From Pseudo-nitzschia pungens (lineage: Eukaryota > Bacillariophyta > Bacillariophyceae > Bacillariales > Bacillariaceae), in the NCBI GenBank assembly GCA_037355855.1, contig CM074763.1, forward strand, positions 5,518,001 through 5,582,000: a stretch of 64,000 nucleotides of DNA, read 5' to 3'. This document shows, piece after piece, positions 56,680-64,000 of this stretch (positions are counted from its first letter, which is position 1; each line of letters opens with the position of its first letter). Made by a program: the position numbers and the translations under genes. Below the pieces are notes generated by a model that saw only the letters and a program-made list of their open reading frames with translations, had not been told where the DNA came from and searched no databases.

Positions 56680-56919
56680 GTACGGATACGAGGGAGTCTC
56701 CGTGTAGGAGGACGCGGCTGAGGACGTGGATGCCGTGGACGTGGAGGATGGGGGTGCCGTGGAGGATCCCCAGGAAGGAAAATATTCTCCGATGCTTGCT
56801 GGCATGCCCACCGGGCCCACCGGGCATTCGGAGACCGAGTACATCGGGTCAAGGGCAGCCATGGTGGGGGTGGTGTGGGGGTAGGAGCAAGAATTGTTGG
56901 GTGTGGAGGTCTTCATCAT
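55672..56919 (-). CDS. Hypothetical protein with C-terminal glycine-zipper membrane module (gene 2 of pair)
   Basis: Single exon, 415 residues. Residues 1-310 are Ser/Pro/Thr/Asn-rich, with two copies of a PxxTPTxAALDPxxS-SE(C/R)P motif (HTTPTMAALDPMYSVSECP near the start and PHMTPTEAALDPLFSSSERP at about residue 105). The last 100 residues are HPRRFQMKKERRAKTAVSAT, a Gly-zipper segment TGAIVGGLLTGPAWPLGAAA with GAAVGGYAG, then KVTARAGERRAQRDWEKRNV. This matches the end of the convergent neighbour at 53060-54022 in layout and in the ERR-WEKR signature, so the two are probably diverged paralogs. No signal peptide; function unknown. Confidence 0.8.
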
Positions 56920-57962
56920 GGTGATTGAGTTTGTTTTGTTCGTGTTGTTAGAATTCGCTTTGGTTTGGTTTGGTTTGGTTTGATTTTGTGTTTTGTGTTC
57001 TTGTGTTTTTGTGTTGTTTGGTTGTATTGTGTAGTTACGAGTAATACTATTCGTATCGCTTGCTCCACCACTTCTATTGATTCGTGATGGGTTGATTCTT
57101 TGTTCCGTTGATTGATAAAGTGATGATGATTCGTGTTGCTTTGTATTTGTTATTTCTTATTTGAAGTGTTCGGTTCAGATTTATGAGAAACGAAACGAAA
57201 CGAAACAACACCGGTACCGGTACCGGTACTGGTAACCTTACTTTCTTTCGCTTCTGCTGTGAAGGAACGAAGAATCAATCAATTGACTCCAATTTTATTA
57301 TTATTTATTTGATATTATTTTTTAGTTTTCTTTCGGTTTTGGTTGGTGTGGATTATAAACTTTTGTGTGTTCTTTTGTTCGATTTTTCGTCCATCATGCC
57401 CAATCGGTGGGTAATCCAGTGATAAAAAAACGATAAATTCGCAAAGCAACCGATCGATGCATTCACAGAACCCACAGACTCGATACACGTTGTATGTGAT
57501 TGACATCATTGAAAAATTCGAACTTTCAATCGCCGAAAAAGCTGCGGAGCAAAAACTACTAGTATTTCGTACCAGCCCCACAGCACGGGTCCGTAGAGCC
57601 TAGGAACGGTTCGGCGCGGGAGTTCATTTCCCGAGACCCGATCCCCGACTAAACCCAACAACTCCGCGAACCGACTCCGCTCAAGCGCACTCAAGCGTAG
57701 GGACATACGGTAATTTACAGTAGTAACCTTACGGAACACGGAAGGAAGGAATGACTCCGGGGACCAAAAATTCACAAAATTGATTGACAATTTGGTTTGT
57801 TGAGATGTACTACGTACTACTATTATTATTATTTGATGATGCATTGTGATTTGTTCTTCGGCAATGCAGATGAAATACGGGTACTGGTACTGGTACCGGT
57901 ACTCGTGCCAATAGGTACCGTCGCGCGCCATGGTAAAAATTTCAAGGCATCCACCATCCACG

Positions 57963-58057
57963 TACTACGGAATTGCTATCAGCTGTCCCCGGGTTTCAGT
58001 AGAAATTAGTAGTCGGGGACGTAGAACCGGGGGACAGCTGATAAGAATTTTGTAGTA
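57963..58057. mobile_element. 95-bp TA-flanked inverted-repeat element, MITE-like (copy 2)
   Basis: Same length and layout as 48823-48917. Its inverted repeats, 57963-57988 and 58032-58057, match at 22 of 26 positions. The 43-bp interior shares GTAGAAATTAGTA and CGTAGAACC with copy 1 at identical offsets. Confidence 0.75.
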
Positions 58058-59643
58058 CATAGTTGGAAACGCTTCACGGCAAATTCCATGGACGTGATAG
58101 TATTTATTTACCTGACTCGAAAATGTCATTTCAGTCGTACTTGAACGCAGTCGTGGTCGTAATTGAAGCCAGCTACGCACCAAAAATACAGATGCGTACG
58201 AAGGACCAAACGGCATTGGGCGTTTCCTCCCACATACCGTAGGCTAGTACCGTACAGTAAGGCTACCAACGCAACAAAACTATCCCCCGACAAAGCAAGA
58301 TTCCGTCATTCGTTTCTAACGAAAGGGCACAACTCAAAATTTTTGGGGGCAGTGTTTGCACGGAGACGCAAATTCCAAAACGAGTGACTCCGAGTTTCCT
58401 GCCGTAAGGTTACGTAAGCTTACTCGTTGTTCAAACGCAACTTCTCACAAAAAGTACTACTACTACGAGTAAGATTTATTCATCATACGGTAACCTTAGC
58501 TTACCTTACTTCGTAATTCATTCAGACCGTGGCTCACACGACCAGGTTACTGTCTTGCTCAAGACCGAAAAAACAAGAAAAAACTACCAAAAAATATTGA
58601 GTAAGGTTATGGTACACTGCTCGGACACGCAATCCTTCTTTTTTTCGAATCTCATCTACGACCAAGACCGATGTCCCACGTCACTCCTTCGTATTCTTGT
58701 CGGATCAATCGCGGTGGGTATGGGACAGTAGGGAGGTCGAACCAGTAGTCACAATGGTTCGAGTGAGGTTGTTGTTGCTGTTGCTGTTGCTGCTGTTGTT
58801 GTTGTTGTTGTTGTTCTTGGAAATTGTTTCCCTGCGTCATGGCATTCGGTGCGGTAGGAATACCGTAGATCTGCACCGGTCCGGTCCGACTGACTGACGG
58901 ACTCGACCTCGAACGGTATCTCTGGGTCACGCGTACATACTACCGTGCCGTACCAGACGATACCGTGATCCATTCGATCTGCTGCGACGGCACAGCTCGG
59001 CTCGGCTCGGCTCAACCTCCTCCATCGGTATCTCTGGCTTATGGGTACCATACGGTACCGTACCGGCCCGGCTCCACCTTCAACGGGGGTCGAGGTCGAG
59101 CGCGTTGCGCATCATGCCATGAACATTCCATGCCATGCCTTGCGTTGCCTTGCGATGCGCATCCACGGCAAGTGCCTGCCTCCTTGCTGATTGATTGATG
59201 ATTCATTCATTCCATGTGGTGGTACCTTCTATACAAGCTCGTGCTACGATTCGTTCGCTTGCATACATATTCGTTCGCTTGCATACACAACACATACATA
59301 CACAGCCTACTACTAGTAGTGTCCTCGAGACCCTACCAAGCAACAAAAAGAACAATCATCGATTCGTTGCTCTTATCTTTGTTCATTCCCACCAGCATCC
59401 TCCGATCAGACTGCAAATCGAAAGATCGCCTGTACGTTTAGTCATTGCGTACAGTAGTACGGCATGTGAAATTTTGGTTCCTTCCGAAATCATGTGAAGT
59501 CCTGCTTGCTTCGAAATCATGTTGTGAAGTTGTGTTTCGTTTGTTGATAGCATTTTCCGCCGTTCATGCGATTTATCTACGGTATCGTACTACAGAAACA
59601 GTACAAGCATGATGGTTCGTACAGGCAACACTGAGAGCCCTTC

Positions 59644-59880
59644 CAGTCGCGCCGTAACTTTCTCAACCATTGCAGTAGACGTACCGTAAGGTTTACCGTA
59701 TGAGGTACCGTATGAGGTACCGGTACATGATACATGAACAAAGATTGCTTGTACTTCGAAGCGCGCCATAATTTTCTCAACCATTGCAATATGAGGTAAG
59801 ATTACCGTACAGTAAATGAACTACCGGTATTTCGAAGCGCGCCATAATTTTCTCAACCATTGCAATGTGAGGTAAGATTA
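59644..59880. repeat. Three related copies of a 40-50 bp unit
   Basis: Copies near 59647-59690, 59755-59803 and 59831-59880 share CGCGCC(A/G)TAA(T/C)TTTCTCAACC followed by ATTGCA. The last two also share the TTCGAAG start and the GAGGTAAGATTA end. Confidence 0.85.
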
Positions 59881-60195
59881 AACTTTTACTTGTACTTCGT
59901 AAGGTACGGTACTTCGTAGCACAGGATGTAGAAAATATGTGTTGGAAAAATAAATTTCTTCAACATTCTTGTACGGTAGAAGTGATTGTTTCGTTTAGTT
60001 GGTAACCTTTCCGCATGCCCAATGCCCAAGTGCGTAAACCTTACTTGTATGTGCAGGTTGCTTCAGTGCGTACAGCAGTGAGGAATCCAGTGAGGGAATT
60101 CATCGTGTCACAATCTATTTTCCAAGGCTTTTCCAACGATTCCAGTCAATACATCACATCATTCCGCCGACAATATCAGATACTGTGTCCCTATC

Positions 60196-60456
60196 ATGCC
60201 CCGTGCTGACAAACGACACTTTCGCTGTGCTGACAGAACCCCGAAAACATTCTTCTGTCGAGCCTGCCTTCGTGAGGGAACCTTGAAGAAATTCAAGGGA
60301 TATTATGTGGTTTCGAAGTACGACAAGTCTAGGTACAAATATGTCTCCAGTGGCCTGTCAAGCCATTTCAACTACAACATGGATTGTCTCGAATACTATT
60401 ATGAAAAGGTATTACCGGTATCTCGATCAGGTCTAGCAGAATCATCTGTTATGTGA
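60196..60456 (+). CDS. Small possible zinc-binding protein or transposon remnant
   Basis: 86 residues starting MPRADKRHFRCADRTPKTFF. It contains CRAC followed about 40 residues later by H-x6-C (SHFNYNMDCLEYYYEK). A C-x2-C ... H-x(n)-C arrangement recalls BED-type fingers of DNA transposons, but no transposase follows. It may equally be chance. Confidence 0.25.
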   Translation: MPRADKRHFRCADRTPKTFFCRACLREGTLKKFKGYYVVSKYDKSRYKYVSSGLSSHFNYNMDCLEYYYEKVLPVSRSGLAESSVM

Positions 60457-60539
60457 AAATAGTTTACCACTACAAAGTGGGTGTGTTGAAGTTCTTTTCG
60501 TCGCATGGCTTAGCCTCAGGGTAAGTTTGATATGTCGAA

Positions 60540-60960
60540 TATCGTTCGGAAGACGACGGAAACTACGAGGTCACAAACTACGAGACAAGACAAGAGGTAC
60601 GAGATCACGCCAGAGATGCGGGACGACGAGAGACGAGACGAGAAGCCAACGTTGGTTGCCTGACAATCCCAGTTTCGCAGGAACCATTTTGTGAGGTACG
60701 AGACGACGACGACGACGACGAGAGCAGCGGGACGATGCACGAGATCGATGCGAGGAGAGACGCGAGATACTAAACGACGCTAACACCGAGATGTACGAGA
60801 CCAGACGAGATACACAAGACGAGAGGCGAACACCTGTTGCCATTGAATCGCTTTTGCGGAGGAGCAATATCGTGACGTACGGATGGTGACGAGACGAGAG
60901 TTGAGAGAAGACGACTACAGGAGGTGCGAGAGACGAAATGAATCGACAGAACAAAAACGA
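60540..60960. repeat. CGAGA/ACGAG-rich degenerate tract
   Basis: About 420 bp in which ACGAG, GAGAC and GACGA words recur on the plus strand, giving a strong purine excess. Unit length is irregular, and no frame is coding-like. Confidence 0.7.
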
Positions 60961-61657
60961 GATGTGGATAGTTTAACAACGAGCAGATCTCGTGTAGGTG
61001 TAACCGATTCTTGCAGTAGATTGACTAATCCTGTACTCGTTTGTGTTCATTTGATGCCGGCAGCGACAGCAACTGATTGCAGCAGCAGCAGCAGCAGCAG
61101 CAACGGCGATCCATTCATTGGATCCGTACGGAAAGAGTCGGTCGGGGCATGTATGTATGTATGTATGTATGTATGCATCCAGTATCCATCCACCCATTCC
61201 TTCATTCGCGAGAACAAGTTTCATTATTGGGGGTGCCGCGGGAATGGTTTGTTAGTTATTCCTCTGTCGACACGGCTCCCTCGTGACCCAGGGCTCTCTC
61301 TTGCTTGGTTTCGTTTGATTTGGTTGATATTCGTTACGATGGTTGCTTTTCTTGGACTTTGTAGAGTGCCGTAAATGACCATAAAGCGAATCTCTGTCTT
61401 TGCAATAGGCAGTTTCGTTTCGTTTCGTTTCGTTTCGTGTTCTGTGTCCGTCCGCGACTCACTCAGAGATCAATCCATCGATCCCTGCAGTGGTTGGTTT
61501 TGTAGAGTATCTCTTTGCTTTGCATTCCACTCCCCGGCACGATCCATCCGTCTGCCACATCGCGGCAGTCCCGAGCGTTGCAATTTCTTCTTCACTCTTT
61601 TCGTTTCGCCCCGCCTCGAAGTGCTGTCCTTCCCTTCCCTTCCCTTCGCTTGCCTTT

Positions 61658-62341
61658 CTACAACAGGATGAGAACCAGCACGCCCAGCACCAGAACCGGC
61701 GGCATCGGCTGTGGCCCGCTGGCGTCCAGTCCAAAGTCCAGCACCAGATCGTGTCCCTCCACCAGTTTCTGGTAGAGATACGTGCAGGCCACCAGCACCA
61801 CCGGGAGGCGGACCACCACCATGTTGTAGAGGGCCGCCAGGGGTCGATCGTCCCCGATCTCCCTCCAGGGCCAGGCCCCCGTCACAACGGCGGGCAGATA
61901 GGTCCGGCAGAACCTCCAGGCCTCGAGCGGGGCGTTGTTCCGGGCCTTGGTGGAGGGGTTCTCCGAAAAGAGGATCGAGTTGCGGGCAAAATTGACCGGA
62001 GGCGGTGTCAGGTCGTCGAGGTAGGAAGTGTCGTTGCCGTCGTCGGCAGAGTCGTTTTTGGACCTCGAGTTTCTGGTCGGGGTGAAGATTTCGTCGTCGT
62101 CATCGTCATCGTTACCGTCATCGTTACCGTCATCATTGTATCGGTTGGCGCACAGAGCGATCGAAGCTTTTCCGGTGGATCCACTCTTCAAAATTGCAGC
62201 TGCGGCTCGGAACGCAACATTGGACTTTGCGCGAGGAACAGAAACGTAGGCGTCGGCATTGGGAGCAAGGAATGCCAGCAACACAATCCACAGTGAAGCA
62301 GTCGCAAACAGGGAGCAACAATGGCAGCCGGATCGCTTCAT
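61658..62341 (-). CDS. Signal-peptide-bearing membrane protein, possibly plastid-targeted
   Basis: Single exon, 227 residues, starting MKRSGCHCCSLFATASLWIV. The signal peptide ends at PNADA-YVSVPRA, which resembles the diatom plastid motif but with Tyr rather than Phe at the first mature position. An Asp-rich microsatellite stretch follows. The conserved-looking C-terminal half is NFARNSILFSENPSTKARNN, APLEAWRFCRTYLPAVVTGA, YNMVVVRLPVVLVACTYLYQ and a final helix PPVLVLGVLVLILL. Two membrane helices are likely. Location could be plastid or endomembrane. No named family recognised. Confidence 0.78.
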   Translation of the reverse strand: MKRSGCHCCSLFATASLWIVLLAFLAPNADAYVSVPRAKSNVAFRAAAAILKSGSTGKASIALCANRYNDDGNDDGNDDDDDDEIFTPTRNSRSKNDSADDGNDTSYLDDLTPPPVNFARNSILFSENPSTKARNNAPLEAWRFCRTYLPAVVTGAWPWREIGDDRPLAALYNMVVVRLPVVLVACTYLYQKLVEGHDLVLDFGLDASGPQPMPPVLVLGVLVLILL

Positions 62342-64000
62342 GTTTTGCTTCGATTGGATTTGTTTGTGGAACGGACGTGCACTCGTGTGCTCTGGAGTGC
62401 TATGTTTTGCGGTATGTTTGCGGTATGTTTTCCGGTGTACTTGTATCTATCCTTGAAGTTTCTCTTCGTAAGAATAACGACGTTATGCTGAGAAGCGACC
62501 GACGGATAAGGTTACTCCAAAGAATTATGCAGCGAGGGGGAGGCGAAGACTAAGACGAAGATGGCATCGACGTTAGTCTCGAGGGTGGTAATTAATCTTA
62601 CCGTACGTAAGATTGGTCGTCAGATGAGAATTTCAGATGAAACCAAAAGTTGCTTTCGGTAATTTAGTGTCGATGACGAGTGTCGGAACTCCCTACGGGT
62701 ACAAGTAATTAACCTTAACTTACTTACTCGTACTAAAAGTACCAGGTTCGTGCAGCGTGTCCCACCAACACAAGCTGATGACAATATCTTGTTGGGCAGG
62801 AACAGATGATGCATGCGTTTCCCAACTCCGGCACGCGTCCCAAAGCTGACTGACTCCTTGGACTTGAATCCAGTCGTGGCTATCCTTGTACGTTTGTTCA
62901 CGACCAGAATTCGACTCCAAACGATTATCTCAAAATGAATGACTGAATGACAAAGGTCTTACGGTAAATAACTGAATGACTGAATGACTGAAGAATCAAT
63001 CGAAAATTCTCTACGAAGTAAGGTTTACTGTAAACCTTACGGTACGACTAATCTTACTACAACCTATCATCGTCTACAAAAAGATTCTTACCAAAATCAT
63101 ACCGGTAAGGTTACGGGTAAAAGTAAGTTACGAGTAACCTTACGTTAAGGTTACTCAATGATAATCTTACCCTAAGGTTTACCGTAAGTTACGGTAACCT
63201 TACGGTATGACTTTACCAGGCCCGCCAACCTAGATGATTCCGAAGTCATGATGATTTTGATTGATTCCCAAAATTATGTTGGAACCACGAGCATTGGCTC
63301 CTCCAGCGCGCTTCTTTTAAGGCACTCGCCGGCTCTCCAATGAGACCAATCACAATCGCTTCCAGGACCGTAACCTTACGGTAGGCTTCTCGTTTGGGAC
63401 GGTCCAAGATTTTTGATTCGTCTAAAAATTGGACACGCACGCACAGATCGAGCCAAAAACCTCTATTGCGCATAGTACTACGGTACAGTGCTATTAGTAG
63501 GATTTAGGCTACCACTACCAGTAATTACCGAAGGCCAACCATTCATTCCGTTGTGTCACCTTTTCTTTGCTCACGAAACTACGACGAAATCGATCGAAGA
63601 ACTTCTTTTTGGGCTCTGCTTCTCGCACTTTCGTCGAATAGTATCCTAATTCGAGTAAGATTTACCGGTAACTTAGTGTATGGATACAATGCCTTTTTTT
63701 TCGTAACCCTCTCGTACGGGTACAAGTACTCGTACTCTCGTACTTGTATCGTACCGTAGTATTCTGCGCATTGCAATGGACTACCGGTACGTACCGTACG
63801 GGACCGTTACGGCAATCGAATCATCGCGTGATCATAGTTGTCTCGTTTTTCACGCATCGCATCGCAACAAAACGCCGCACTGCACTGCACCGCACTGCAC
63901 AGCACTGCGCAACACCGCGTGCATACAACCGCACCGCACGGCACCGCACCGCACCGCACACCCTCATGGTGTCAATAATATTATTCGAAACAAACAGCGC
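62342..64000. other. Terminal intergenic region rich in TAACCTTA palindromes
   Basis: No gene seen. Holds the dense palindrome array at 63017-63212, another example at 63369-63382, many TACCGTA/GGTACG words (63480-63800), and GCACCGCACC / CACTGCAC repeats at 63873-63960. Confidence 0.55.
63017..63212. repeat. Dense cluster of TAAGGTTAC/GTAACCTTA inverted repeats
   Basis: In under 200 bp the core (T)AAGGTT(T/A) or its complement AACCTT occurs about nine times in both orientations. It is usually flanked by ACGGTA/TACCGT arms. Related cores (TAATCTTAC) also occur. Confidence 0.85.

Larger units (their letters stand above)
56920..61657. other. Long intergenic region with repeats and a foldback element
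   Basis: 4.7 kb. Holds GGTTT repeats (56960-56985), CCGGTA runs (57208-57232), the second 95-bp foldback element (57963-58057), a CAA/CAG tract on the minus strand (58768-58815), three related 40-50 bp repeats (59644-59880), a small frame (60196-60456), a CGAGA-rich tract (60540-60960), (CAG)n at 61080-61100, (GTAT)n at 61150-61175 and (TTTCG)n at 61412-61440. No other gene is called. Confidence 0.5.

Noticed and set aside
55540..56721. 393-codon plus-strand frame opposite the glycine-zipper gene 2
   Set aside because: Antisense shadow; no ordered domain, whereas the minus strand has one.
58652..58930. Minus-strand frame with a Gln-rich run
   Set aside because: The Gln run is a CAA/CAG microsatellite; flanks are short and lack motifs. 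A 63-residue protein from the internal ATG is possible but unsupported.
61490..62296. 268-codon plus-strand frame opposite the signal-peptide membrane protein
   Set aside because: Antisense shadow without signal peptide or motif.

Overview
This window is nuclear DNA from a photosynthetic eukaryote, most likely a diatom. Three things point there. Several genes have short GT-AG introns (70-260 bp) that rejoin reading frames exactly. Two nuclear genes carry secondary-plastid targeting presequences: a plastid aldehyde dehydrogenase with an AQAFSP cleavage motif, and a lumenal photosystem II-type protein with a following twin-arginine signal. The gene set is also typical of diatoms: FAS1 protein, lysine/proline/alanine-rich secreted protein, glycine betaine-type double methyltransferase, bZIP factor. 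The genus cannot be told from the sequence alone. Coding DNA is GC-rich; the spacers are AT-richer and full of microsatellites and short palindromic words.

Layout. 1.5-2.6 kb: nuclear-type hypothetical protein. 7.3-9.4 kb: bZIP transcription factor. 10.3-10.9 kb (-): protein phosphatase 1 inhibitor-3 (PPP1R11/Ypi1). 11.8-13.1 kb: ankyrin-like protein with its 5' end missing. 15.2-20.8 kb: a long low-complexity coding region running into a Cdc6/Orc1 AAA+ ATPase with an 8 x 66 bp repeat. 21.0-22.2 kb (-): PLP-synthase glutaminase PDX2. 22.8-23.6 kb: thylakoid-lumen PSII-type protein. 24.0-28.1 kb (-): large TPR/J-domain co-chaperone. 28.7-31.1 kb: plastid aldehyde dehydrogenase. 31.5-32.3 kb (-): secretory J-domain membrane protein. 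34.3-36.2 kb: tandem methyltransferase resembling glycine/sarcosine/dimethylglycine methyltransferase. 36.8-38.1 kb (-): seven-helix receptor-like protein. 40.2-40.8 kb (-): small secreted K/P/T/A-rich protein. 44.1-45.4 kb (-): membrane-anchored ABHD14-like hydrolase. 46.9-47.3 kb (-): small unknown protein. 49.4-50.6 kb: secreted FAS1 protein. 53.1-54.0 kb and 55.7-56.9 kb: two convergent genes with the same C-terminal glycine-zipper module. 61.7-62.3 kb (-): signal-peptide membrane protein.

The genes do not form an operon. The functional themes are chaperones, plastid metabolism, cofactor and osmolyte synthesis, DNA replication and surface proteins. Linking the dehydrogenase to the methyltransferase (betaine metabolism) is only a conjecture.

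The most unusual material is: (i) a dispersed inverted-repeat word centred on TAACCTTA, densest at 63.0-63.2 kb; (ii) two 95-bp foldback elements with TA ends and conserved interiors at 48.8 and 58.0 kb; (iii) repeated +1 reading-frame changes inside otherwise well-conserved coding regions. The third could be assembly insertions, gene decay or true frameshifting, and the sequence alone cannot separate these.
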